From an uncultured Elusimicrobiales bacterium (GTDB lineage: Bacteria; Elusimicrobiota; Elusimicrobia; Elusimicrobiales; Elusimicrobiaceae): a stretch of DNA of 64,000 bases. The DNA lies in assembly GCA_944327085.1 (NCBI GenBank), contig CALVGG010000002.1, positions 1 through 64,000 on the forward strand. Direction: 5' to 3'. The notes under the pieces were generated by a model that ran no database searches, was not told where the DNA came from, and was given only the letters and a program-made list of their open reading frames with translations. Position numbers and translations under genes: made by a program. Of this stretch, positions 15,664 through 25,500 are shown piece by piece. The number at the start of each line of letters is the position of its first letter. Position 1 is the first letter of the stretch.

Positions 15664-15688
15664 ACCCCGCTTTATGGCGGGGTTTTTT
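15664..15688 (+). terminator. rex terminator
   Basis: ACCCCGC (15664-15670) and GCGGGGT (15677-15683), then five more T. Confidence 0.85.
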
Positions 15689-15797
15689 ATGTAGAACTTT
15701 CGCGAATATTTTTTACATATCTGGATTAACTCAACCCCAAAGCACCCCAAAATAAAATTATTTTTAGAAAACTTCCTTTCCTGATTTGCAGGGGGGC

Positions 15798-15825
15798 TTG
15801 CTTTGTTTTTTTTTTTTGATAAATT
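15798..15825 (+). promoter_or_regulatory. Second pilin promoter with T12 spacer tract
   Basis: TTGCTT (15798-15803), 16-base spacer, TAAATT (15820-15825), with T12 at 15806-15817. Apart from two bases the block equals the one before the first pilin. Confidence 0.5.
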
Positions 15826-15863
15826 TGATTAGAATGAAATTTCAATAAAAAAAGAGGTAAATT

Positions 15864-16367
15864 ATGAAAAACCTTTCTGCACGGCATTTTAGGGGCTTTA
15901 CACTCATTGAACTTTTGGTAGTCGTTTTGATTATTGGAATATTGGCCGCAGTGGCATTACCCCAGTATGAAAAAGCAGTGGGGAAGGCCCGGGTGGTGGA
16001 AGCCATTACTACGCTAAAAGCCATTACAGACGCCCAAGAAGTATTTTATATGGCCACCGGCCAGTATACCGATGATTTAACCCTGTTGGATATTGACGTA
16101 AATCAGAACGGGAAATATTTTTTCTATTATTGTACCGCTTACGAGAGCGCAATGGTTCGTGCCTGTCTGGCAAGGCCTAATTATCCTCAGAATTACCCTA
16201 TTATTGAATTTCACTTATTAAATTATGGTGCCGAACAAAGCAAAGGCAAGCACTGGTGCCAGGTAAACGGCAACCCCACGTTAGAAAAACCCAGAGGTTT
16301 ATGTAAAGCGGTGGGACGGTTAGACCCTGATCAGACCAGTGGTAATTATTATTTAATTGCACAGTAA
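15864..16367 (+). CDS. Type IV pilin-like protein
   Basis: A 167-residue prepilin with leader MKNLSARHFRG cut before FTLIELLVVVLIIGILAAVALP. The first 55 residues are very close to the pilin at 11455; after that the globular part diverges: YEKAVGKARVVEAITTLKAITDAQEVFYMATGQYTDDLTLLDI is a typical pilin stretch that precedes a Cys-containing C-terminus. GAGGT five bases before ATG is the ribosome site. It stands alone between promoter and terminator. Whether it builds pili or a pseudopilus cannot be told here. Confidence 0.9.
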   Translation: MKNLSARHFRGFTLIELLVVVLIIGILAAVALPQYEKAVGKARVVEAITTLKAITDAQEVFYMATGQYTDDLTLLDIDVNQNGKYFFYYCTAYESAMVRACLARPNYPQNYPIIEFHLLNYGAEQSKGKHWCQVNGNPTLEKPRGLCKAVGRLDPDQTSGNYYLIAQ

Positions 16368-16392
16368 TTGATTAAACGCTTAACCCAAGCAT

Positions 16393-16423
16393 AAAAACCC
16401 CCGGTTTTGTGCCGGGGGTTTTT
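16393..16423. terminator. Bidirectional terminator of pilin and nagA
   Basis: Twelve-bp arms 16393-16404 and 16412-16423, with runs of A and T on both sides, between convergent genes. Confidence 0.88.
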
Positions 16424-16440
16424 GTATATTTAAAACGGGT

Positions 16441-17607
16441 TTAATACTGCGCGGGCGGGAAAACCTGCCCGTGCAACAGGGTGGCAATAAGTTTAAACTG
16501 CTTATCAAAAAGCACAATATCCCCCACGGCGCCGGGGGTTAATGTGCCGCGCCCTGTAAGGCCCAATAAACGCGCCGGCACGGCCGAGGCACACGCCACC
16601 GCCTGCGGCAGGGTAAAGCCAAAACGGGTTAAATTTTCCACTCCTTTTAACATAGTAAGGGCAGAGCCCGCAATTACTTTATCGGTTTTTCTTCTCCATA
16701 CGCCGCCTTCCAAAACCACTGTTTCCCCGTTGGCAATAAAAGGGCCTTGGGCCTGTGCGGTGGGTTTTAATGCGTCCGTTACCAGGGCAATGTTTTGGGG
16801 CGGTTTTACGCGGCCCAAAAAGGACACCACATCCGGGTGTACGTGTACGCCGTCTGCAATAATTTCGCAGGAAATTTCCGGGTGCATCAGCACCGCGCCT
16901 GCCGCACCGGGGGCGCGGTGGGTAAAGGGGCTCATGGCGTTAAACATATGGGTGGCATGGGTAACGCCTTGGCGGGCGGCGGCCATAAACTCTTCATACG
17001 TGGCGTTGGTGTGCCCGGCCTGTATAAGAATGTGATGTTCTTTACAAAACGATATAATCCCTTCCAGCCCGGCCAGTTCCGGCGCCAGGGTGATATTGGT
17101 AATGTGCCCGCGGGCGGCTTCGTACAATTGGGGCAGAAGGGCCGCGTCCGGCGGGAGGATATCCTGTGGTTTCATCACGCCCGGTTTGGCGGGGGATATA
17201 AAAGGCCCTTCTAAATGAAATCCCAGCAGTTTGGCGCCCCTTTCTTTGCCAAACGCGCCGGAGGTGGCACGCAAAATGTGCAGCATTTGCTGCGGGGTTG
17301 CACAATAAAGCGTGGGGCAGAACGCACCCACCCCCAGCCCGGCCAAAGCCAGGGACATTTGCAGTAAATCTTCCTCGCTGGCGTTTTCCGGCCCGTGTCC
17401 GGCCAGGCCGTGGATGTGTAAATCAATAAAAGCGGGTGCCGCGTAGGCGCCGTTGGCGTCTATCATTTGCGCTTGAGGGGGGAGCTCCTGCACCGCGTCA
17501 TTAGGCAAAAGGGCGGTTATTTTGCCGTCCTCCGCCACCAGGGTATGGCGGGGTTTAATTTCCCCGTCGGTAATGGCAGAAGTATTAAGAATGTAAATGG
17601 GGTTCAT
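16441..17607 (-). CDS. nagA: N-acetylglucosamine-6-phosphate deacetylase
   Basis: A 388-residue amidohydrolase that removes acetate from GlcNAc-6-phosphate made by the PTS. Visible motifs are HIHGLAGHGPENA near residues 63-75 (metal ligands), the EGPF loop (HLEGPFISP), HTNATYEEF, HMFNAMSPFTHRAPG and the catalytic Asp in LVTDALKP. Length is normal. It is the last gene of the amino-sugar operon, two bases after nagB. ATG was chosen because it starts with the conserved N-terminal strand region. Confidence 0.96.
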   Translation of the reverse strand: MNPIYILNTSAITDGEIKPRHTLVAEDGKITALLPNDAVQELPPQAQMIDANGAYAAPAFIDLHIHGLAGHGPENASEEDLLQMSLALAGLGVGAFCPTLYCATPQQMLHILRATSGAFGKERGAKLLGFHLEGPFISPAKPGVMKPQDILPPDAALLPQLYEAARGHITNITLAPELAGLEGIISFCKEHHILIQAGHTNATYEEFMAAARQGVTHATHMFNAMSPFTHRAPGAAGAVLMHPEISCEIIADGVHVHPDVVSFLGRVKPPQNIALVTDALKPTAQAQGPFIANGETVVLEGGVWRRKTDKVIAGSALTMLKGVENLTRFGFTLPQAVACASAVPARLLGLTGRGTLTPGAVGDIVLFDKQFKLIATLLHGQVFPPAQY

Positions 17608-17609
17608 AG

Positions 17610-18425
17610 TTATAATTCCAGGCAGTAGATGGCGGCCTCGGGGTTTTTGGTTTGCAGGTCTGTAAAGTATTGTTTTAAGTCCTGCGGCAGTAAAGAGGCG
17701 GCCTCTTTATCTATTAACAGCATGGCGTTGGGGTGCAGTTTTAAGGCGGTAATCGGGCAGGATTCAGTCGGCTTGCTTTGGGCAAAAGTGCTTACGGCCT
17801 GTGCCTTTTTGCTGCCGCTTGCCAAAATAAGTATTTCCTGCGCGTCCAGCAGGGTGCCAATGCCCACGGTAAGGGCGTGGGTGGGTACTTTCTCCAGCTG
17901 GTGGCCAAAAAAGCGGGCGTTGGCTTCCCGCGTGCCGGGGGTTAGTTCCACCATGCGCGTGCGGGAGGTGAAAGAGGAACCCGGCTCATTAAATGCCAAG
18001 TGGCCGTTTCTCCCCACTCCGCCCACAAAAAGTTGAATGCCGCCCGCCTGGCGGATGGCGGCTTCGTAAGCGGCGCATTCGGCCTGAGGGTCTTTCGCCA
18101 TACCGTTTAAAATATGGCGGTTTTGCGGGGCGATATTCACGCCGGAAAATAAATTTCTTTGCATATAGCTGTGGTAGCTTTGCGGGTGTTCCGGCAGGAG
18201 GTGGACGTACTCGTCCATATTAAACGTAACAAAGGGGGAAAAATCCAACTGGCCCGTTTGGTAAAACAGCCGCAAATTGGCGTACATATCTATTACGGTT
18301 CCCCCGGTGGGAAGGCCTAAAGTAAACAGCTCTTGCGGGTGGGCAGACAAAAAACTTTGCGCCGTTTGTTTAATGTAAGCGGCGGCCCATAAACCCAAAT
18401 TGATGTTTGCAAGAGCCAGTTTCAT
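17610..18425 (-). CDS. nagB: Glucosamine-6-phosphate deaminase
   Basis: A 271-residue NagB that isomerises and deaminates glucosamine-6-phosphate to fructose-6-phosphate and ammonia, feeding glycolysis. GLPTGGTVIDMY binds phosphate, FNMDEYV carries the catalytic Asp, and GGVGRNGHLAFNEPGSSF carries the catalytic His. It is placed between the PTS permease and nagA with gaps of only a few bases, so all are co-translated from one mRNA. Confidence 0.96.
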   Translation of the reverse strand: MKLALANINLGLWAAAYIKQTAQSFLSAHPQELFTLGLPTGGTVIDMYANLRLFYQTGQLDFSPFVTFNMDEYVHLLPEHPQSYHSYMQRNLFSGVNIAPQNRHILNGMAKDPQAECAAYEAAIRQAGGIQLFVGGVGRNGHLAFNEPGSSFTSRTRMVELTPGTREANARFFGHQLEKVPTHALTVGIGTLLDAQEILILASGSKKAQAVSTFAQSKPTESCPITALKLHPNAMLLIDKEAASLLPQDLKQYFTDLQTKNPEAAIYCLEL

Positions 18426-18428
18426 AGT

Positions 18429-19877
18429 TTAACCCCGTTTGATAAGTTGTCTTATTTCATCGGCTATTAAATCGGCTTCCGGGCCGATGACTACCTGCAC
18501 GCTTCCTCCCGCGGCTTTTACCACGCCGCGCGCGCCCAATTGTTTTAAGGCGGTTTCATCGGCCAGGGCCGGGGCGGCCAGTTCCAGGCGCAGGCGGGTG
18601 GCGCAGGCGTCTATGGTTTTTAAATTGTCTTTACCGCCCAGGGCCGCCACATAACCGGCCGCGCGGGAGGCGGCAGGTTCGGGCGTTGCTTGCGGGGCGG
18701 TTTGCTCAGCCGGCTGCGTGGCGGGTTGCTGTGCAGGGGTGTCTTCACGCCCGGGGGTTTTTAAATCCCACTTGCGTATGGCCCACACAAACAGCAGGTA
18801 ATAGATAACGCCGTAAACCAAACCCACCGGCAGTAAATACCAGCCGTTAGTGCCCAGGCCGTAGCCTAAAATATAGTCAAACAATCCGGCCGAGAACGTA
18901 AACCCCAGCTTAACATTAAGCATATTCATTACGACGAGCGACACGCCCGTCAGCACCGCATGCAGTGCATACAGCGGAAACGCCAAAAACATAAAGGAAA
19001 ATTCAATCGGCTCTGTGATACCCGTTAAAAATGAGGTAAGCGCCATGGAAAGCAGCAACCCCGCAATGGCTTTTTTGCGGGCGGTATCGGCGGTGCGTAT
19101 CATGGCCAAACACGCGGCCGGCAGGCCAAACATCATGATGGGAAAGAACCCCGCCATAAAGGCGCCGGCGGTAGGGTCCCCGGCAAAGAAGCGGGTTAAA
19201 TCCCCCTGCACTACGCTTTGCACGCCGTTTTGCAGGGCGGTAAATTCCCCAAATTGAAACCAAACCAAATTATTAATGATGTGGTGCAGCCCCAGCGGGA
19301 TAAGCAGGCGGTTAGCCGTGCCGTAAAAGAAGAGGCCGATATTGCCGGACTGTATGGTCCAGTCCCCAAAGGCGGAAATAGCCTTGCCGATAGGCGGCCA
19401 AATAAAATACGCTGCGCAGGCAATTAACAAACAGGCTGTGCCGGTAATGATGGGCACAAAACGCCGCCCGCCAAAAAACGCCAGGTAAGAGGGCAACTGG
19501 ATGTTTTTGTATTTGTTATACAAGACCCCTGCCGTAACACCGGCAATAATGCCGCCCAGCACGCCCATATCGCAGGACGGGTCCAACGCTTTTAGGGCGG
19601 CTGTTTGTATCACGTAGCCCACATAGGCGGCCAAGGCGGCGGCGCCGTGGTTTTCTTGCGCAAAACCAATGGCTACGCCCAGTGCAAAAATAACGGGCAA
19701 ATTGCTAAATACGGCGTTGCCTGCGGCAGCTAAAAAGGCAATATTAAGCAAATCCGGCTGGCCCAGGCGCAGCAGCAACCCGGCCACGGGCAGCACGGCA
19801 ATGGGCAGCATAAGGGCTTTGCCCAGTTTTACCAGCCCGCTGCCAAGGGGGGCTAAAAAGCGTTTGATGGCGGTCAT
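18429..19877 (-). CDS. nagE: N-acetylglucosamine-specific PTS permease, EIIC-EIIB
   Basis: A 482-residue membrane permease that imports and phosphorylates an amino sugar. About ten hydrophobic segments form EIIC (residues 1-375), with the NNLVWFQFGEF and GITEPIEFSFMF signatures of the glucose/GlcNAc family. A Pro/Gln/Thr-rich linker follows, then EIIB with phosphorylated Cys425 in CATRLRLEL. There is no EIIA domain; the fused protein encoded directly upstream supplies it. Substrate assignment rests on the linked nagA and nagB. Confidence 0.93.
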   Translation of the reverse strand: MTAIKRFLAPLGSGLVKLGKALMLPIAVLPVAGLLLRLGQPDLLNIAFLAAAGNAVFSNLPVIFALGVAIGFAQENHGAAALAAYVGYVIQTAALKALDPSCDMGVLGGIIAGVTAGVLYNKYKNIQLPSYLAFFGGRRFVPIITGTACLLIACAAYFIWPPIGKAISAFGDWTIQSGNIGLFFYGTANRLLIPLGLHHIINNLVWFQFGEFTALQNGVQSVVQGDLTRFFAGDPTAGAFMAGFFPIMMFGLPAACLAMIRTADTARKKAIAGLLLSMALTSFLTGITEPIEFSFMFLAFPLYALHAVLTGVSLVVMNMLNVKLGFTFSAGLFDYILGYGLGTNGWYLLPVGLVYGVIYYLLFVWAIRKWDLKTPGREDTPAQQPATQPAEQTAPQATPEPAASRAAGYVAALGGKDNLKTIDACATRLRLELAAPALADETALKQLGARGVVKAAGGSVQVVIGPEADLIADEIRQLIKRG

Positions 19878-19888
19878 ATCAAGTTCTC

Positions 19889-22399
19889 CTAAATATCAAA
19901 AGTTTTATGCACAAAAGCGCGCACTTGTTTGGCGTTTTTTAAAGCCATGGCCTGTTGGGCCGCCTGCGCGCAGAAATTTTCGTCCAGCGTGCGCACAATG
20001 GCTTTTATTTTGCCTATGGCCTGGGCCGATACGGCCAGCTCCGTTACGCCCAAACCGATGAGTAACGGCACGGCTTGGCTGTCCCCCGCCATGGCGCCGC
20101 ATACGGCCACGGGTTTATTATATTTTTTACCCGCGCGGCAGGTGGCGGCTATTAAGTGCAGTACGGCGGGGTTTAAATGGTCCGCCCGGGCCGCCAAGGA
20201 GGGGTGCCCGCGGTCTATAGCCAGGGTGTATTGGGTCAGGTCGTTGGTGCCGATGGAGAAAAAGTCCACCTCCTGCGCAAATTGCTCTGCCAGCAGGGCG
20301 GCGGAAGGAACTTCCACCATAATGCCCACCTCTACCTTGGCCTCAATGCCCAGCGCTTTCTGTTCCTGGGCGATAAATTGGCGAACTTCGGCCGCTTCTT
20401 CAATAAAAGAAATCATAGGCAGCATAATGCGCACCACCCCGGCAGGTTTTACCTGCAGCATGGCGCGTATTTGGGCGCGGAAAAGAGCTTCGTTTAGCTG
20501 ATAGGTGCGCACGCCGCGCAGGCCCAGCACGGGGTTTTGCTCTTTAGGCATGCGTACAAATTCCACCGGTTTGTCCCCGCCGATATCCAGCGTGCGCAGG
20601 GTAACCGGGCGGCCGTGCATGGCGTCCACTATCTGCTGATAACAGGCCAGCTGCGCGGCCTGCGAAGGCGGGGTGGCACTGCCTTGCAAGAATAAAAATT
20701 CCGTGCGTACCAATCCCAATGTGTCCGCCCCGTTTTGGTAAGCAAAGAGGGCTTCTTTTTCGTTGCTTACATTGCCGCCCACCAAAATGCGCAGCCCGTT
20801 TTTGGTAAGGGCCGGCTGTTGGGCGGATTGTTTAAATTGCTGTTCTTGGCGGGTGTTCTCGGCCAGTTTGGCGTTTAGGCGTTCTTCTTCCTTGGGGGAA
20901 GGGTTAATGTAGAGCATGCCGGCGGCCGCGTCTATATAGGTTTTGCTGCCGGCGGGCACGTTTAGCACGGCCTGCCCGGCGGCGGCCAAAGTGGGTATGC
21001 CCATATTGCGCAGCATAATGGCGCTGTGCGCCGTGGGGGAACCCTGGGCCAGCACTACGCCGCGCACATGGGCGTCAAAAAAGTTCAGGTCCGACGGGAG
21101 CAAATCTTCCGCAAATACAATGCACCCGTCCGGGAAAGCGGGGGCCGCTTCCTGCTTGCCGTTTATTTTTAATAATACGCGTTTGCGTAAATCTTTTAAG
21201 TCTGCAATGCGTTCCATTAAAAAGCGGTTTTGGGTTTTTTTAAGTAAATCAATACTGGCGCGTATGGCTTCGTTAAATGCAAAGGAAGCGGTTTTGCCTT
21301 GGGTAATTACTTCCTGCGTGCGGGCCAGAAGGAAAGGATCCTTTAATAAAAACAAATGGGCGGACAAAATATCTTTTGCGGCGTTGCTGGCGGCGTGGGA
21401 GGATTCGTCTTGCAGTTCTTTTTCCAGCGCCGTCAGCGTGGTATGGAAAATATCCTGCTGTTCTTGAATATCGGCCGCGTTTTCTTCAAACGGGATTTCG
21501 CCCGCAGTAAACTTCCAGGCGGTTCCGTGCGCCAGCCCCGCACAGGCGCACAATGCCTGAACGGTAACCGGGGCCGAAAAATCCAGTGCGCCTGCTTCTT
21601 TAGGTTGTTGGGCAGGCTGTGCGGCCGTTTCCCCCAGGCCTTCTTTAAGGGCGTTGCCTAATTTTTCCAAGGCGTGTTGTGCGCGGGCTTGGTCCTGCGT
21701 GCAAACCTGAAGGTGCACCACCGCGCCCTGTTCCAGCGCCAGGGCCATAATTTCTACAATACTTTTGGCGTTTGCTTTTTCGGTTCCTTTTACAAGATAA
21801 ACCGGAAAATCAAACTGGGCGGCCAGTTTGGCCAGCACGGCTGCCGGCCGGGCGTGCAGGCCGTTGGCATTGGTGATGCAAATGTTTTCACTTTCCAAAA
21901 CCGGTGCTTGCTCTTCCTGGGCGCGGGCCTGGGGCGCGGGCACCTGTTCCCCGGCGCGGGCCAGCGGTTGGCCTTGTTTTATGGTGCCGGAGGTTAATAG
22001 CTGTACGGGTGCGTCCGGCGGGGTGGTTACTGTGCAAATAACCCAGGGGCAGGGCGCCGCCTGCTGTAGAAATTTTAAATCAAAGCGCAAAATGGGCTGG
22101 CCCGGCTGCACCTGCTGGCCTTGTTTAACCAGTACGTCAAAGCCTTTGCCTTTTAAAGAAACGGTTTCCACCCCTATGTGAATTAATACTTCAAAACCGT
22201 TTTGGCTGATAACCAGGGCGTGTTTGTTTTGGTTGATGTTGGTAATAGTCCCGCCGCAGGGGGAAGAAACCTCCCCGTTTTGGGGGTTTACGGCAAAGCC
22301 GTTGCCCAGCATGTGTTGGCTAAATACCGGGTCCGGCACTTGTTCCAGCGGCATAAGCGTTCCCGCCGCTGGGGAAAAAAATTCCAAAGTGGATGACAT
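19889..22399 (-). CDS. EIIA-HPr-EI fused multiphosphoryl transfer protein
   Basis: An 836-residue protein holding the whole soluble PTS chain. EIIA of the glucose/GlcNAc type occupies residues 1-145, with His60 and active His74 (LIHIGVETV). HPr occupies about 170-258, with His182 in NGLHARPAA and a Ser at 213 in the place of the regulatory Ser46. EI follows to the end, with His458 in GSPTAHSAIMLRNMGIP and the PEP-binding TLDIGGDKPV, IGTNDLTQY and CGAMAGD motifs. Phosphate would pass from PEP through His458, His182 and His74 to the permeases. It heads the operon. Comparable fusions are known as NagF, though domain order varies, so no symbol is given. Confidence 0.95.
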   Translation of the reverse strand: MSSTLEFFSPAAGTLMPLEQVPDPVFSQHMLGNGFAVNPQNGEVSSPCGGTITNINQNKHALVISQNGFEVLIHIGVETVSLKGKGFDVLVKQGQQVQPGQPILRFDLKFLQQAAPCPWVICTVTTPPDAPVQLLTSGTIKQGQPLARAGEQVPAPQARAQEEQAPVLESENICITNANGLHARPAAVLAKLAAQFDFPVYLVKGTEKANAKSIVEIMALALEQGAVVHLQVCTQDQARAQHALEKLGNALKEGLGETAAQPAQQPKEAGALDFSAPVTVQALCACAGLAHGTAWKFTAGEIPFEENAADIQEQQDIFHTTLTALEKELQDESSHAASNAAKDILSAHLFLLKDPFLLARTQEVITQGKTASFAFNEAIRASIDLLKKTQNRFLMERIADLKDLRKRVLLKINGKQEAAPAFPDGCIVFAEDLLPSDLNFFDAHVRGVVLAQGSPTAHSAIMLRNMGIPTLAAAGQAVLNVPAGSKTYIDAAAGMLYINPSPKEEERLNAKLAENTRQEQQFKQSAQQPALTKNGLRILVGGNVSNEKEALFAYQNGADTLGLVRTEFLFLQGSATPPSQAAQLACYQQIVDAMHGRPVTLRTLDIGGDKPVEFVRMPKEQNPVLGLRGVRTYQLNEALFRAQIRAMLQVKPAGVVRIMLPMISFIEEAAEVRQFIAQEQKALGIEAKVEVGIMVEVPSAALLAEQFAQEVDFFSIGTNDLTQYTLAIDRGHPSLAARADHLNPAVLHLIAATCRAGKKYNKPVAVCGAMAGDSQAVPLLIGLGVTELAVSAQAIGKIKAIVRTLDENFCAQAAQQAMALKNAKQVRAFVHKTFDI

Positions 22400-22424
22400 G
22401 CAAACTCCTTAAACAGTTTACTTT

Positions 22425-22452
22425 ATTATAGTATATTCTGCGCCCCTTGCAA
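22425..22452 (-). promoter_or_regulatory. Promoter of the amino-sugar PTS operon
   Basis: Minus strand TTGCAA (22447-22452), 16-base spacer, TATAAT (22425-22430); AAGGAG precedes the start codon. No operator palindrome is evident. Confidence 0.55.
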
Positions 22453-22465
22453 GGAGGGGAAAAAT

Positions 22466-22493
22466 AAAAAACCCCGCCGTTAAGCGGGGTTTT
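22466..22493 (-). terminator. Terminator of the macroglobulin-like gene
   Basis: Ten-bp arms 22468-22477 and 22484-22493, with T-rich sequence beyond on the minus strand. Confidence 0.88.
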
Positions 22494-22504
22494 AAAACAG
22501 GGGG

Positions 22505-25500
22505 TTAATCCACCCGTAACAGTTCCGAGCGGCTGTTAGCGCCAAACTGCGGCGCATACATGGATTGTATTTTAGCCGCCGGCACGTGATATTCCCCGCC
22601 GGTTGCCGGGCGCAGTGTGTAGGAGAGGGTTACCGTCCCCGCCGGCAGCCAATTGATGTAGAAATTGGTGGCCGCGTCTTTATACTCCTGATACATGGTA
22701 AGCGGGGTACCCGTCCAGCCGGAAAGCAGGGCGTCATTTTCAAAGCCGGTGGGTTTCGGGTCGGATAATAAAACATATTCAAATGCGCTGTCCGTGGTTA
22801 CGGTCAGGCGCACTTCCACTTCATCCCCGGGTTTAACGGGGGTGAGGTCTTCCAGCCGGCGCAGTTTGGCCACGCCGTCCTGCGTGTATTTTAAGAAGTA
22901 CTCTCTGCTTACGTTAATGACCCCTTTGGGGGACTGCTTTGCCCGCGCCGTGGTGTACACCACGGAAAGGGAAGCAAAATCTTCCGCGCCGCCTTGTTTG
23001 GTGATATCGGCCTGATAGAAAGAACTGTCCACATCCGCCCGGCGCACATAACGCGGGTCTTCCGTCCAGTCAAACGGTTTAAAGGAGAAGTTCTCTTCCA
23101 CCGGGCCCCATTTTACGCTGTAGGCGGTGTCTTGATTCATTAAACCTTTTTTAGACATATAGTTTAACAGCGTAAACACCGCCTGAGAGGCCGCACGGGG
23201 GGAGCTCCACTCGTTAGCCTGGCGGTTAAACAACAGCCAGCGCACCATGGGGGCAATTTGTTCGGCTTCCGGGCGCATTTCCAGCAAGGTTTGCAGGGTT
23301 ACGGTTTGGGTGGATAAAGTATCGTTATACCAAATCCAGCTTTGGGCTTCGGGCGCAAAATAGGCGCCGGTCAGCTCGTTTTCCTGCAGGCGGTCCAAAA
23401 CCATATTTAAATATTTATTGGCGGTGGTGTCATCGTTTAAACGATGGAAAATATTGGCCGCGTAAATTTGGCCCAGAGGTGTCATAAAGCGGGAGTATTC
23501 TTCCGCGTATTGCGCCCAGGAGCGTATGTCTTTTTGAGCGGCCTGCACCTCGTTCCACTGCGCTGGGAAAGCGCTTAATACATAGGCGGCGTAGAGCGTG
23601 TAGGCAATATCGGTTGTGGAAGGGGTTTTGATGCTGCCCAGCCGGCGCGCCACGGCCGTTTGCGCAAAAGCATAGGCTTTTTTAGCCATATCCTGCGGAA
23701 TTTCGGCCCCGTAGGAAAGCGCCTGGGCAAACATATCCAATGCAACCAGGGTTAAATATTCATCATCCCGTCCGCCGGGCAGCCAGGAAAAAGCCCCGTT
23801 GGCGTTTTGATATTTTTTTAACGCTGTTAAGGTTTTGGTTTGCTGGCGGCGAAGGGTTTCGGGCTCAAAAAGGCTTACCAGTTCCCCTTCCTGCGCTTTT
23901 CTGCCTTGGGAAATGTTTAGCCACGGCGTTTGGCTTAAAAGCTCTTGGCGAAGGGGGTCCTGCGCGTCCCATGCCGGGGTAACGGTGCTGCGCGCCGGCA
24001 GGCGGGAGACGGCTTGCTTCATTTCCGGGTATTGTGCGTAGAAACGGTTGATAACCGCCAGCGGCACATATTGGTTAAGCAGGCTGATTAAATCTTCCTG
24101 TTTGGTTACCAGCAAGTTGGGCACACTGTTAAATACGGACAGGGCTAAACTGGGGTTAATTTGCAAGACGGCCGTTTCCGGCAGGGCGTCTTCTATCTCT
24201 TTCATTTGGGTTAACTGCAGGGTGTTTTTGCCCTCTTTTAACGTTTTGTTTACGCTGGCCAGCAGGCGTTCTCTCCCGGGCAGAACGGCGACGGATTTGC
24301 TCTCTCCGTCCGCCTCTTTTGCGCAGCGGGCGGTGGCGGTAATATCGGTAATTTCCGGGCCTGCGGGCACGGTAATTTCCCAGGATACAAATACGGTTTC
24401 CCCTGCGCGGGCCGTAACGGTTTTTTGCGCTTTTTTAATGCCAAAGGCTTTGTTTGCATCTAACCCGTTTTGGCGCAGGGAGAGTTCCACTTCGGCCGTT
24501 ATTTTTTTGGAAGACAAATTGGTTACCGCGGCCTGCAGGGTGGTTTGGTCTCCCTCGCGCAAGAAGCGCGGCAGCTGCAGGCGGACCATAAAGTCTTTAC
24601 GGGTAACGGCTTGGGCGGTGAAAGTGCCCAAATCGGCCGAGCGGGTAAGCACAAAGCCCAAAATATTCCACTCGCTTAATGCTTGGGGCATGGTAAATGA
24701 AATATTGGCCTTACCGTCTTTTACGGGGATAACGGGGCTGAAAAAGGCCGTTTCTCTAAAGTCTGAGCGTATGGCAGATGTATCGGCAGAGGAAGAGCCG
24801 GCTTCTTCGGTAGTGGATTGCGCCTCCGCCACCACGGCGCTGTCTTGCTGGGCAAAGGATACATTTGCCTCAGCCGCCATCATGGGCACTGCGCCTCCCA
24901 CAGCGCGGCTGGTGTTGGCGGCCGCATATTTATACATTCTAAATACGGGGTTTAAGTTCAGCTGCGGCAGGGGCAGCGGGTAGTTATCCTCAAAGGGCGG
25001 CGTAAAGCGTGCCGCCGGGCCGGAGGCCGCCGTTACGGAAGCATTAAATAAGCTGTCTGCAAAATTGCCCATGGGGCGCAATTCCGGGAATAAATTGTCC
25101 AGCGTCAGGCGGCTTTCCGGCTTGGCGTAATAATCCAAGGATTTATCATATACCGTTATGCTGGCCTGACCTTGCACGGGGGCGCCGGTAACGTCTTTGG
25201 CGCTTAAGTTCCAGTTTACGCGTTCCCCCGGCTGCACGGAAGGATCCCCCTGCCATTGAATATTTAGTTTTTTGTTGTCGTAGGGGACTTCGGCAAAGGC
25301 GCTGTTTTGAAATACCTGATAATTTGAAGCGCCAAACCAGCGTACTCCCACGCCGCCGCGGTATTCGTTTTCCACCGGTACGGTAAGGATATTCACCCCC
25401 GCGGGTGCGGTTTGCTTATTTACCAAAAAGTCTTTCCCGGCGTAAATTTCCACTTGTTTGGGGCCGGTAAGCCGGCCGGCGCCTATTAAAAATTTGGCGT

